Source of the DNA: Chrysophaeum taylorii
Taxonomy: Eukaryota; Sar; Pelagophyceae; Pelagomonadales; Pelagomonadaceae
Length of the DNA stretch: 64,000 bases
Reading direction: 5' to 3'
Assembly: GCA_029834535.1 (NCBI GenBank)
Contig: JAQMWT010000340.1
Span: forward strand, 186,001-250,000
Below, in pieces: positions 9,661-21,636 of this stretch. Each line of letters begins with the position of its first letter. Positions within the stretch are counted from its first letter, which is position 1. The notes under the pieces were generated by a model. The model ran no database searches, was not told where the DNA came from, and was given only the letters and a program-made list of their open reading frames with translations. A program made the position numbers and the translations under genes.

Positions 9661-12600
9661 ACCAAGCTGTGTGCGCGGTCGTTGTTCTCGAAGTTCGAGA
9701 CCTCGCCGCGGCCGAATGCGCGAATCTCGCGGTGACAATAACGAGGAAGGTCGTTGCAGTGCCATTGGGTTGAAACCAGATCGCGTCGTGTTCACCAAGC
9801 CAAAAAGCATTCGCAAGACAGACAACATCGGTACAAAACCGTGGCGACGCGGGATACGATGCTCGCGGGAGAACAGCAAGTCGCCTCTGATTCGAATCTC
9901 GGGCTCGGGGAGAGCCAGCAACAACTCATCGAGGCCACGAGAGCAGAACTTGCTCGTAACGAAGCCGCAACAATGGCGTGTTAAAGTGGATGGGCCGCTT
10001 CATCTTTTGCTTAGCTCTGATGCTGCGTCAACAGATCACCCAACGCCAGGCCCGTCTTATTCCGCTCTGCCCATGCTGGGTCAACAGATCACCCAACGCC
10101 AGGCCCGTCGTCGCGATGTAATTCACCAACCCGCCACACCGCGGCATCTTGAAGATCACGACTACCATGTTGCGTCGCGCAACTCGTTTCCCTTCTCGAC
10201 GGAATGAAAGTGGATGGGCCGCTTCATCGGATGCTAAGTTGATACGGAAAGTACGCGGTGGTTGATGCTACAAGAGCGCGCATGTATCGTTAAGCCCGAG
10301 CGATGAGAGTGATAGTCTTGGCGTCGCATGCCCCAAAACCATTCGGTCGCTTGTAGTATCGAGAGCGAAATTTCCTTTACGGGACGCATACCTGGCGACA
10401 CCACAAGTAATACAACGAATGCGAGGAGCGTTTCGATAACGACGAGGTAGCATCTCTGGTCAGCCGCGCTCTCAAGGAGGAGCACGTCGACACTTCTGTT
10501 GTCTCGAGCGCGCTCGCTATGGCACCAATGAGGACAACGGATTCGTCGGAAGATACGATACGCCGCGCACCACAATTGGCGTAATTTCTCTCACATCTCC
10601 TAGGCACACTGGAACCCACATGTCCCAGGTCGATCCACAGACGACCTCCGTTGCATGCCTCGGGGTTGACCAGCCAAGAAGCCATGCGCGTGCAGTACCG
10701 TCTTTCTAAAGAACTGGCTGTCGAGTTGCATCTTAGCGTGCTCGTGGACACAGACCTCTCAAAAAATGCTTCTTTATGTGAGAAAATTCTGAGGCTAGAG
10801 CGAGGGGAAGATGAGTCGCCGCTGGCATCGATGGTGCCGCTACTTCTTGGTGCTGATCTGAGTTCCACGAACCTGCCACGGTGGGCAGTCGATGTGGTCC
10901 AAGCGCTATCGCTAATCGTCGTCGTCGTCACCACCTCGGTGTCGGTCGCGCTCATTCATTCCGGCATATCATTTTGGGCATTGGGTGCAGTGGCGTTTCA
11001 CGTCGATAGGGACGAAGCGCATCGACGTTCGGCGCGGCAACGCATCGTGGTCGCACGTCAAGGTCGCAGAGACAGACCACGTCTACACACACGGCCTTCT
11101 GCTTCCACTTCTCATTATTCCACATTTCATGGTCTCGCTATCGACTATGATCATCCTTGCTAAGTGGCTTATCATCGGTCGTTATCGCGTCGGGACCACG
11201 CGTCGTGGCACGCCGTTCTTTCTGCGCTTGTGGCTCGTTGATCGGTTGATCGATCAAATCGGCCTCTGGGTTGGAATGTTTACCTACGACACGCGCTCTT
11301 TATAACCTGCTTCTTTATCTTGATGGGCGCTCAGACATCGCCTCATGCAAGGACCAAGGTTCTGCTGCGAGAATTCGATGTTATCTCCGTTGGCTTGCAT
11401 GCGACAGTCAGCGGTACCACATGTTCGAACCCGACGGTTTGTCTGCGGTTTGCTCGCGTAACCTGGAGCCGCACTCGAAAACCAAATCGCAGTCTGTCGT
11501 CATGCCAGGTTAAAAAATCGAGCATGGTGCCAAACTTGAATATAGCTCGGCGACGATGGCCGGGATGCAGCTGGCTAGCGGCAACGTGTATCGGTCGAAT
11601 CCGGCACAGCTCGCGGGTGTCGCGGCAAACGTGGCAGCGCCCAGACACAGCCTCGTGGCTTTGGTTCGAGTTCGCAAAGCTCGCGACATTACCTTGCTTC
11701 TTTTGCGGATCTTTCTTCATTCACATCGAATATTCTTCTGGAGCTCACCTCGCGGCAGGTGCCGATTTTCCTGACAACCAACGTGGTTGTTTCCTCCGTT
11801 GCTTACTTTGTCGCAGGTTGACTGGTACGCCTGGCGTTTCCGTTATTGCGAGCTCGCCTATTTTGTCTTGGGCTACTTCACTGCGATGTTTGTTATGGGC
11901 GGTGTTATTCTCGTATTAAACAAACGTTCGTGTTCGAGTGCCATGCATCGCAAGTCTCTGGTGTCATCGTTGTTCTCCTCTAAATGGACCCTCGTTGGAT
12001 GCCTGCGTCACGGTTCGCACGAGCGCGATGACTTGGCGTGGCGCTTGCGGACGTGGTTCGTAGAGTGGGTTTGGTATCGTCGCATCGTGTTTGGATTTGG
12101 CTCGCTACTTTGGGAGGAGAATGGTCTCGTCAGCACGGCCTTGATGAAGGCCCTGGGATTGCGCGTCTGGTTTGGGTGCGGTGTCGAAATCAAATGGCTG
12201 CGTATGAGAATCGACCCAGGTCGACGGCTAGCATGGCAGACTCGTACTTTTTCTCGCCCATTGGAGCCAAGCTTGTCGAGATTCGCGACGGCGTGCGGCT
12301 AACAACGTGCTCCACGTCCTCCTACGTTGGAGCGAATGGCACATACAAAGTGGTCAAAAAAGGGGGGGGCGCGCGCTCAGGTCGGGCTTCGCTCGCGGCT
12401 CAACGCCGGCGTGGTCGTCGAACCGGGCGCTGTTGTAGGTCACTAAAGTACTGTTCCAGAGGACCATTTTGTTCGTACGGGCACGACGTTCTTCGCATCG
12501 AACACTATCTTGTCGGCCTCCTAAAACAGGAGAAAAAGACACGCCGGGCAACCGCGCACTGGGCAGGTTTTTTTGAGTCAGTCAGTCAGTCAGTCAGTCA

Positions 12601-12987
12601 GTCCTGCGTGCCATCGTGATGTTCTTCCTTGACTCTGTCTCTCTTGTCCCTGCGTACGTGAGTTTGCCGTGCTGTTTTTTTACGGCATGCATGCCCCACT
12701 ATTTCAAATCGGACGATTACGAAGACGGGTTTCGCGTCCGGATCCAAGTCTGGCGCCCACCAGTCGACCGGACACCCGCGCTTCTTGTCGCGGGTCCAAT
12801 CGCACTGGTGACGTACGCATCGCTTGCAGTCGTGTTATTGCGCTTGGCAGTGGGTCGTGCCAAAGGCGCGATATTGCATCCGAGTTGCATCATGTGGGCT
12901 GGCGACATCGTCGCCGACGGCGTCATCCTTCTTGGACCCATGGCCCAGCTACCGAGCTTAGACAGCCCCGTTGTCTTGGGGGAATAA
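9655..12987 (+). pseudogene. Decayed acyl-AMP-ligase / carrier / membrane hexapeptide-repeat (Pls-like) gene, 3' part
   Basis: Several frames must be combined, so I call it a pseudogene. In order: 9660-9830 reads VVLEVRDLAAAECANLAVTI and then VVFTKPKSIRKT, like the end of a fatty-acyl-AMP ligase with its PKTxSGK-type loop damaged, followed by VATRDTMLAGE. Around 10660-10790 the stretch GLTSQEAMRVQYRLSKELAV resembles helix 2 of an acyl/peptidyl carrier domain, with Ser as the likely phosphopantetheine site. Around 10900-11300 there are membrane segments and FFLRLWLVDRLIDQ. At 11440-11640 in shifting frames come RFARVT, SVVMPG and SATMAGMQLASGNVY, which look like hexapeptide (left-handed beta-helix) turns. 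More membrane segments follow to a stop at 12987. The order adenylation, carrier, then membrane plus hexapeptide repeats resembles Pls/PosA-type nonribosomal peptide synthetases. The N-terminal half is absent; its place is taken by the TCTG tract. Confidence 0.5.
9985..10232. repeat. Short nested direct duplications inside the pseudogene
   Basis: The segment GTGGATGGGCCGCTTCATC occurs at about 9989 and again at about 10210. Between them CAACAGATCACCCAACGCC occurs at 10029 and at 10082. The sequence therefore contains a ~220-bp and a ~53-bp direct duplication. This block is also the apparent source of the overwritten copy at 9.27-9.46 kb. Confidence 0.8.
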
Positions 12988-13142
12988 ATTCGTTCGTGGT
13001 ACGATCGAAATCGCCAGCTATAGGTAGGTAGGTAGGTAGGTAGGTGGCTCTCACGAGACGGGTGCTCTACTTTGAGAATCGTTCGTTAACACGCTTGAAC
13101 GAACGATAATTGGACGGACGGAAGCGTGGCTAGGACGGAAGG

Positions 13143-16028
13143 CTAAGAGTGTTCGGAAGAAGAAGAAGAAGAAGAAGAAGAAGAAGAAGAAGAAGAAGAT
13201 GGGGCGTAGGCGTTGACGTAGCGCGCGAGCGCCCAGAGAGGGAAGACGTTCCGGTATGCGGTGTAGGTGATCCCGCAGGCGCGGTTGAAGACGCCGGAAA
13301 TGCCCTCCTGGGGCCAGTCGCCGGATTTGAGCTGCCTGGCTTTCAAGTAGTCGATGCCGCGTTGGACGGCAGCCGCGTCGGCGCAGCGTCCGCACATAAG
13401 GCCGAGCAAGGCCCAGCTGGTGTTGACGACGGCGGCGCCGCATTGGTCGCCGTAGGCTCGCATGCCGTCGGCGGCGTAGGCCTTGTCGAAGCACGAGGTG
13501 AAGTCTTCGCCCCAGCCGCCGTTGGGTCGCTGCTCGGAGAGCAAAAAGTCGCAGGCTCTCTTGATGCTCGGGGAGGTGTAGGGGTCTTCGCCCGTATCGA
13601 CGAGGCCCTCGATCCCAAACCAGCACGCGTAGGTGAAGCAGCACCCCCAGGACCCGTACCACGAGCCGTCCGCGCGCTGGATGGACTTGATGAAGGCGTT
13701 TGCCCGGCGGAGGGCCTTGGCGATTTCGTTCGCGCGGTGGGTCGGGTAGGCGAGGTGGAAGCGTTTGAGGGCGCCGGCCGAGGCCATGGAGCACTCGACG
13801 TAGCCGTAGTCGATCATGATGTCCCCGAAGACTTCCGAGGGGTTGAGGGCTTCGTACCAGCCGTATCCTCGGTTGTTTTCGTAGGTCGCCCAGCCGCCGT
13901 CATAATTTTGGAGCGCGAGAATGACGTCGACGGCGTCGGCGAGGCGATCGAGGGAAAGCGCCGCGTCTTTGACGCAGTCCAGGCGCGAGAGCGCGAGGAC
14001 AGACTTCAAGCCCTCGGCCGTGCAGTCCGAGATGGGCCAGCCGTGGGCGCTCGTCGAGAAGGGCCACCCTCCCTTGGACGCGTGACGGAACCAGCGTTCC
14101 CTGTTCTCGGGGGCCTCGTAGTCCCACGCGGGCGTGGCGCGCGACGTTTCGGTCGAGAGAATTTGAGTTTTCTCGAGGAATTCGAAAGTCCGGACGGCGC
14201 ACTCGCGGAGCTCGGGGTCGTCGCCCAATCGGGACTCGACGAGGGCTTGGGCGGCAAAGCTCGCGTCCCAGCACTGGCTGCCGTTGTACCCTTGCATCTT
14301 CATACCGTCCTCGGCAACCCAGAGATAGTCGGGAACGCGAAGGGCGTGTCTCGCGAACGCGTCGGCCGCGTCGGGTCTCTCCTCGTCGTCGAACGCGATC
14401 AGCATGTTCCACGCTTTATTCACGGGGCCGATGTCGACGTAGTTTGTTTGGAGGTCCTCGGCGTGGACGTACTGTGCGGCGAACGCGATGCCGCGCCGCC
14501 GCGCGATCCGTCGCAGCGGCCCCAGGACCGCGCTCCGCTCGTACCACGACAAGAAGCGCTGCGCGAACCGCATCAGGGGGTGAACCGGCGAATAGTCGTC
14601 CGTCGGCGCGACGAGGCTCCGCGTCTTCGTCCAGGGAATCGCCGCGTAGTCCACGTGCGAATCAGCATCATACAGTTCGCGTCGCAGCGCAAGAATGAGC
14701 TCGTCGGTTTCGGCAAACGGATACACCCACCGCTTGCCCCACAAGTAGCTCATGGGCAGGTAGACCATGCGCGCGTGGCACCACATGCGGCACGGGTGAA
14801 AGGGACACCACGCGGGCAGCAACCACATCTCGGGCGGGACGCTCTCGTGGCCGTCCCAGTCCATGACGCCCAGCACGCACAACCCGAACTTGGCCCACGA
14901 CGACGTGTAGGTAGCGCCGCCGTGCTTCAAAATAAACTCCAAGCCTCGCTTGGCCGTCTCGTCCGTCGGCGACGCTCCGAGCAGCCGCAGCGCGACGTAG
15001 GTGAGCGTCGACCCGAACATCGTCGACGGACTCTCGATGTGCGTGCCCCAGCCCCCGTCGCTCTGCTGGTGGTTCCTGTAGTACAACATCATCGCCTCTC
15101 GCTGCCTCGCGTCGAGCACGCGATCCTGCTTGCCGGTGACGTACCACGAAATCACCAGCCCCGGACTCAAGAAGTGGGGACCCCCGTAGTCCCCGGCCCA
15201 GTGCCCGTCCTCGCTCTGGAGCATGCGGTAAAACATAAACCCCCGCCGCAAAGCGTCGCGAGGACTCTTCGCGCCGGCGGCGGCACTTTCTTCTTCTTCT
15301 TCTTCTTCTTCTTCTTCCGGATGCCCGTAGGCCGCGACTCGTTGCGCGCGCAGGATCCGGTCGCTCGCGTTCGGATTCACCGAGGGATCAAAGCTCGCCG
15401 TAACCTCCCCCTCATCCTCCTCCACAAAGTACCAGATCTGGCGCCCGGCGGGCTCACCGCTTAACTTTACTCCCTCCTCCGCCCGCGCGTTCGTCACCGC
15501 GTGACTCTCCGTACCAGAAGCGAACCGCCACCCCGCTCTCGGACCGCGCCGCGGCCCTGGCTTCCAATCCGGCTGCCGCTCGATGCGACGCTTCCGAGCC
15601 CCCCCCGGATGCGACACGCCCCTCGACAAAGCGAGCGCGATGGCGCCGATCGAGACCACGCAGCAAGCCGCTCGACTTTTCGAGAAAATCGCGAGCGCTA
15701 CTCTCGACCACACACCCCCGATCGACCAAACGAGCGCCACGGCCCACGCCTCGGACACGCCCCGCGTCGCGCCAGCGCCGTGGGCCTCCCATCGCGGCGA
15801 AATCTCGGCACGCGCGTTGTCCCAGCGCCCCGCAGACAACAGCGCGACCGCCGTCCCCGAGGACACGGCAACAAAACTCAGGGGTGTTGTCACCAGCAGT
15901 TGACCACACCCCAACCCGACGACCGTCACGGTGCTCTTCGCGTACGCCCACCCGGGCACGCTCCGCGACTTTGACGTGTACGTACTCAACGATATCCCAC
16001 ACAACCCCGCAGCCACACACTCCATCAT
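13143..16028 (-). CDS. CAS1: Cycloartenol synthase (oxidosqualene cyclase) with long N-terminal extension
   Basis: Cyclises 2,3-oxidosqualene to the first sterol intermediate at the ER membrane. The 961-residue frame has an OSC core from about residue 165 on, with repeated QW motifs such as QSDGGWGTH, QNYDGGWATYENNRG and QRPNGGWGEDF and the catalytic DCTAEG near residue 668. The residues that separate cycloartenol from lanosterol synthases in plants (Tyr410, His477 and Ile481 of the Arabidopsis enzyme) are present here as Tyr in MQGYNGSQ, His in AHGWPIS and Ile in WPISD, which favours cycloartenol. Typical enzymes are ~760 residues. The extra ~165 N-terminal residues contain two hydrophobic regions (about 32-66 and 94-136) that could span the membrane, although a missed intron or a later start remains possible. 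A Glu run (~238-247) and a Ser run near the C-terminus are encoded by GAA/TCT microsatellites. Confidence 0.93.
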   Translation of the reverse strand: MMECVAAGLCGISLSTYTSKSRSVPGWAYAKSTVTVVGLGCGQLLVTTPLSFVAVSSGTAVALLSAGRWDNARAEISPRWEAHGAGATRGVSEAWAVALVWSIGGVWSRVALAIFSKSRAACCVVSIGAIALALSRGVSHPGGARKRRIERQPDWKPGPRRGPRAGWRFASGTESHAVTNARAEEGVKLSGEPAGRQIWYFVEEDEGEVTASFDPSVNPNASDRILRAQRVAAYGHPEEEEEEEEEESAAAGAKSPRDALRRGFMFYRMLQSEDGHWAGDYGGPHFLSPGLVISWYVTGKQDRVLDARQREAMMLYYRNHQQSDGGWGTHIESPSTMFGSTLTYVALRLLGASPTDETAKRGLEFILKHGGATYTSSWAKFGLCVLGVMDWDGHESVPPEMWLLPAWCPFHPCRMWCHARMVYLPMSYLWGKRWVYPFAETDELILALRRELYDADSHVDYAAIPWTKTRSLVAPTDDYSPVHPLMRFAQRFLSWYERSAVLGPLRRIARRRGIAFAAQYVHAEDLQTNYVDIGPVNKAWNMLIAFDDEERPDAADAFARHALRVPDYLWVAEDGMKMQGYNGSQCWDASFAAQALVESRLGDDPELRECAVRTFEFLEKTQILSTETSRATPAWDYEAPENRERWFRHASKGGWPFSTSAHGWPISDCTAEGLKSVLALSRLDCVKDAALSLDRLADAVDVILALQNYDGGWATYENNRGYGWYEALNPSEVFGDIMIDYGYVECSMASAGALKRFHLAYPTHRANEIAKALRRANAFIKSIQRADGSWYGSWGCCFTYACWFGIEGLVDTGEDPYTSPSIKRACDFLLSEQRPNGGWGEDFTSCFDKAYAADGMRAYGDQCGAAVVNTSWALLGLMCGRCADAAAVQRGIDYLKARQLKSGDWPQEGISGVFNRACGITYTAYRNVFPLWALARYVNAYAPSSSSSSSSSSSSSSSEHS

Positions 16029-16567
16029 CTTTCTCTTGTACTGGGGGGTTAAGGGCTTTGAATGATGACGTCATCCCACGTTGAAAAAAAAAAAATCCTT
16101 AGGATTTATTTAAAAATTTATTTAAAAATTTATTTAAAACTTTATTTATTTATTTCGTGGGGCAATTATTCAGCGCGGCAGTACATCAGAGCGTTGAGAG
16201 AGCACAGACCGGAGAACATACGGCTGACGCCCGCAGCCCAACAGCACTCGCGGGCGCAGGCGGCGATGAGCAGCAGCCGCTGGAGAGGGTTGGGATTTGG
16301 AAAACTAACTTTCTAGCGGGAGCTGTGCCGCCGAAATCTGTAGCGCGGATGCTCAATCAATCTCGAGGTGATTGGCATTTTTGCGAATCCCCCCGGCTTC
16401 GAGGCGGCGCGTGTGCGCAGCACTGCACAGAGTAAGATGTGGCACGCCACGAAGAAGAAAGCGTGTTGTGGAAATAAAGAGAAGGGGCAACCAAGAAATC
16501 CAATTTCCCGCATAATATCCCTCGTCAATCAAAACCCTAGAAACCGAAACATCAAAATAATGAGTTA
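16029..16567. other. Intergenic region upstream of cycloartenol synthase, AT-rich repeat
   Basis: Positions 16083-16160 hold an A-run and several TTTATTTAAAAA-type repeats, much richer in AT than the surroundings. The rest, to the first Helitron-type unit, shows no gene. Confidence 0.5.
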
Positions 16568-19504
16568 CAAGTGCAGGCCAGTAAGTTCACCTAGTCCCAA
16601 TCTCTAACCCCAGTAAGTTCACCTGGTCCCAGTAAGTTCACCTGGTCAGTAAGTTCACCTAGTCCAAATCTCCAACCCCAGGAAGTTCGACGTAAACCCA
16701 CTCGTGCTCACACCACTCCTTCGAGCTCGTCGCTGTCGCCTCAGCCAATCTAAGCTGCTTCGATCCGCACACGCCGCTAACCTTTCATTTTACTCTAAAA
16801 CTCCCAGTAAGCTCACCTGGTCTCAGTAAGTTCACCTGGTCACTATATTCACCACACAGAAGACGGGCTTGTGGGCAAGAGGACGCGGACCTCGCGGGGC
16901 GTCTGGTCCTGGCTCTTGTTGATCGTTTGGCGTAGGCGGGCCTTGAGGGATACAGGTTGGAGGAGCCTCGGTGACACGACACGATCAATCACGTATCTGG
17001 TACCGTTGCAGTGGCCGTGCGACGGGTCGAGGTTGCGAAGACTTTAAGCTCGCGATTAAAGTCAGCATGCCGTTGGCTGTCAGGGAGTTGAAAACTCGAC
17101 TGTAAAGAGCGAGGCGTCGTCTTCCGACCCAACCTAGTCGGCCGAAAAGAACTCCGACGCCTCGTCTCCGGGAAAGAAAAAAAAAGGCCGCGGTCACGCG
17201 CGCGTTGTCAGCATCGACAACATCGTTTCGACGGGGCGTGAGAATGGCGCGCTGAAAGAGCCGCCGCGGGTCGTGGAAATAGTCTGCGAGGTCGCCGTAG
17301 ACGGCTTGGAGGATCACTGTGTGGCTCTCGCGCCTACCTGATCCTTACTCTCGCGCCTACCTGATCCTTACCCTAAATCGAGGGACAAACAGACAAACGT
17401 ACTTATCTCCGCCCGTCAGGCACATCCCTCATACCCCACAAACCCACCCACATCCTTCATGCTCCCCACACACACCCCCCCCTCTTAGCAGTCGACATTT
17501 AAAGACAAACAGACAAACAAACAAACAAACAAACAAACAAACAGACAAACATCTGTCGATTAGTAGTTAGGACAAGTGCAGGCCAGTAAGTTCACCTACT
17601 CCCAATCTCTAACCCCAGTAAGTTCACCTGGTCCCAATCTCTAACCCCAGTAAGTTCGGTGTAAGCCCACTCGTGCTCACATCCACTCACCCCACTCTCC
17701 TTCGAGCTCGTCGCTCTCACCTCCGCCAATCTAAGCTGCTTTGATCCGTACACGCCGCTCGCCTTTGCGTTCACTCTAAAAACCCCAGTATGTTCACACC
17801 TGGTCCCAGTAAGTTCACCTGGTCACTCAGTTCACCTAGTCCCAATCTCAAACCCCAGTAAGTTCACGTGGTCCCAGTAAGTTCACCTACCGTGCGCGTG
17901 TAGACGCCGGGAGGGGGCTTATCGGTCGATATTGCGCAGCACGTGTGGGGTAGGGTGGAGTCGTCGACTCAGAAGAGCATATCTCCTCGGGGTTGCCGAT
18001 CGACAGAGAGCCACGTAGAGCTGGACGTGGCAGAAGACGGGCTTGGGCAAGAGGACGCCGACCTTGCGGGGCGTCTGGCCCTGGCTCTTGTTGATCGTTT
18101 GGCGTCGGTGGGGCTTGAGGGATACAGGTTGGAGGAGCCTCGGTGACACGACACTATCGATCATGTATCTGGTACCGTTGCAGTGGCCGTGCGACGGGTC
18201 GAGGTTGCGAAGACTTTAAGCTCGCGATCAAAGTCAGCATGCCGTTGGTTGTCAGGGAGTTGAAAACTCGACTGTAAAGAGCGAGGCGTCGGCTTCCGAC
18301 CCAACCCGCGGTCATGCGCGCGTTGTCAGCATCGACAACATCGTTTCGACGGGGCATGAGAATGGCGCGCTGAAAGAGCCGCCGCGGGTCGTGGAAATAG
18401 TCTGCGAGGTCGCCGTAGACGGCTTGGAGGATCACTGTCTGGCTCTCGCGCCTACCTGATCCTTACTCTCGCGCCTACCTGATCCTTACCCTAAATCGAG
18501 GGACAAACAAACAGACAGACAGACAGACAGACAAACATCTGTCGATTAGTAGTTAGGACAAGTGCAGGCCAGTAAGTTCACCTATCTCTAACCCCAGTAA
18601 GTTCACCTGGTCCCAGTAAGTTCACATAGTCCCAATCTCTAACCCCAGTAAATTCGGCGTAAGCCCACTCGTGCTCACATCCACTCACCCCACTCTCCTT
18701 CGAGCTCGTCGCTCTCACCTCCGCCAATCTAAGCTGCTTTGATCCGTACACGCCGCTCGCCTTTGCGTTCACTCTAAAAACCCCAGTATGTTCACACCTG
18801 GTCCCAGTAAGTTCACCTGGTCACTCAGTTCACCTAGTCCCAATCTCAAACCCCAGTAAGTTCACGTGGTCCCAGTAAGTTCACCTACCGTGCGCGTGTA
18901 GACGCCGGGAGGGGGCTTATCGGTCGATATTGCGCAGCACGTGTGGGGTAGGGTGGAGTCGTCGACTCAGAAGAGCATATCTCCTCGGGGTTGCCGATCG
19001 ACAGAGAGCCACGTAGAGCTGGACGTGGCAGAAGACGGGCTTGGGCAAGAGGACGCCGACCTTGCGGGGCGTCTGGCCCTGGCTCTTGTTCATCGTTTGG
19101 CGTCGGTGGGGCTTGAGGGATACAGGTTGGAGGAGCCTCGGTGACACGACACTATCGATGATGTATCTGGTACCGTTGCAGTCGCCGTGCGACGGGTCGA
19201 GGTTGCGAAGACTTTAAGCTCGCGATAAAAGTCAGCATGCCGTTGGTTGTCAGGGAGTTGAAAACTCGACTGTAAAGAGCGAGGCGTCGGCTTCCGACCC
19301 AACCCGCGGTCATGCGCGCGTTGTCAGCATCGACAACATCGTTTCGACGGGGCATGAGAATGGCGCGCTGAAAGAGCCGCCGCGGGTCGTGGAAATAGTC
19401 TGCGAGGTCGCCGTAGACGGCTTGGAGGATCACTGTCTGGCTCTCGCGCCTACCTGATCCTTACTCTCGCGCCTACCTGATCCTTACCCTAAATCGAGGG
19501 ACAA

Positions 19505-19547
<43 letters not shown>

Positions 19548-21601
19548 TCTGTCGATTAGTAGTTAGTTAGGACAAGTGCAGGCCAGTAAGTTCACCTATC
19601 TCTAACCCCAGTAAGTTCACCTAATCCCAGTAAGTTTCATATAAGGTCACCTGGTCAGTAAGTTCACCTAGCTCTAACCAACTCCTTTGAGCTCGTCGCT
19701 CTCGCCTCCGCCAATCTAAGCTGCTTTGGTCCGCACGCGCCGCCAACCTTTGAGTTTACTCTAAAAACCCTTTACTCTAAAACCCCAGTATGTTCACCTG
19801 GTCCCAGTTTCACCTGGTCACTCAGCTCACCTAGTCCCAATCTCAAACACCAGTAAGTTCACCTGGTCCCAGTAAGTTCACCTACAGTGCGCGTGTAGAC
19901 GCCGGGAGGGGCATATCGGTATTGCGGAGCACGTGTGAGGTAGGGTGGAGTCGTCGACCCAGAAGAGGATATCCTCGGGGTTGCCGATCGACAGAGAGCC
20001 ACGTAGAGCTGGACGTGGCAGAAGACGGGCTTGGGCAAGAGGACGCCGACCTCGCGGGGCGTCTGGCCCTGGCTCTTGTTGATCGTTTGGCGTAGGCGGG
20101 CCAGGTTAAGGGTGATACAGGTTGGAGGAGCCTCGGTGACAACGACACGATCGATCATGTATCTGGTACCGTTGCAGTGGCCGTGCGACGGGTCGAGGTT
20201 GCGAAGACATTAAGCTCGCGATCAAAGTCAGCATGCCGTTGGTTGTCAGGGAGTTGAAAACTCTACTGTAAAGAGCGAGGCGTCGTCTTCCGACCCAGCC
20301 TAGTCAGCCGAAAAGAACTCCGACGCCTCGTCTCCGGGAAAAAAAGGCCGCGGTCATGCGCGCGTTGTCAGCATCGACAACATCGTTTCGACGGGGCGTG
20401 AGAATGGCGCGCTGAAAGAGCCGCCGCGGGTCGTGGAAATAGTCTGCGAGGTCGCCGTAGACGGCTTGGAGGATCACTGTCTGGCTCTCGCGCCTACCTG
20501 ATCCTTACTCTCGCGCCTACCTGATCCTTACCCTAAATCGAGGGACAAACAGACAGACAGACAGACAAACATCTGTCGATTAGTAGTTAGGACAAGTGCA
20601 GGCCAGTAAGTTCACCTAGTCCCAATCTCTAACCCCAGTAAGTTCACCTGGTCCCAGTAAGTTCACCTAGTCCCAATCTCTAACCCCAGTAAATTCGGCG
20701 TAAACCCAATCTCTATAGTTCGGCGTAAACCCACACCCACTCACCCCACTCTCCTTTGAGCTCGTCGCTCTCACCCCCGCCAATCTAAGCTGCTTTGATC
20801 CGCACACGCCGCTAAGCTTTGAGTTTACTCTAAAACCCTCAGTAAGTTCACCTGGCCCCAGTAAGTTCACCTGGTCACTAAGTTCACCTAGTCCCAATCT
20901 CTAACCCCAGTAAGTTCACCTGGTCCCAGTAAGTTCACCTACCGTGCGCGTGTAGACGCCGGGAGGGGGCTTATCGGTATTGCGCAGCACGTGTGGGGTA
21001 GGGTGGAGTCGTCGACCCAGAAGAGGATATCCTCGGGGTTGCCGATCGACAGAGAGCCACGTAGAGCTGGACGTGGCAGAAGACGGGCTTGGGCAAGAGG
21101 ACGCCGACCTCGCGGGGCGTCTGGCCCTGGCTCTTGTTGATCGTTTGGCGTCGGCGGGCCTTACGGGATACAGGTTGGAGGAGCCTCGGTGACAACGACA
21201 CGATCGATCATGTATCTGGTACCGTTGCAGTGGCCGTGCGACGGGTCGAGGTTGCGAAGACATTAAGCTCGCGATCAAAGTCAGCATGCCGTTGGTTGTC
21301 AGGGAGTTGAAAACTCTACTGTAAAGAGCGAGGCGTCGTCTTCCGACCCAACCTAGTCAGCCGAAAAGAACTCCGACGCCTCGTCTCCGGGAAAAAAAGG
21401 CCGCGGTCATGCGCGCGTTGTCAGCATCGACAACATCGTTTCGACGGGGCGTGAGAATGGCGCGCTGAAAGAGCCGCCGCGGGTCGTGGAAATAGTCTGC
21501 GAGGTCGCCGTAGACGGCTTGGAGGATCACTGTCTGGCTCTCGCGCCTACCTGATCCTTACTCTCGCGCCTACATGATCCTTACCCTAAATCGAGGGACA
21601 A

Positions 21602-21636
<35 letters not shown>

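Noticed and set aside
12577-12602. GTCA repeat (poly-SVSQ) within the pseudogene as a functional domain
   Set aside because: Short tetranucleotide expansion in already frameshifted sequence.
13149-15464. 771-codon frame on the plus strand, antisense to cycloartenol synthase
   Set aside because: Shadow of the GC-rich coding bias of the real gene; no domain and the opposite strand is a clear enzyme.
17375-17400. CCCTAAA in the Helitron-type unit as a telomere repeat
   Set aside because: It occurs once per unit and not in tandem, so it is not telomeric.
16568-17572. CAGTAAGT in the minisatellite as a run of splice donors
   Set aside because: It lacks the invariant G of CAG/GTAAGT in the right register and no paired acceptors or exons are seen; similarity is probably chance.
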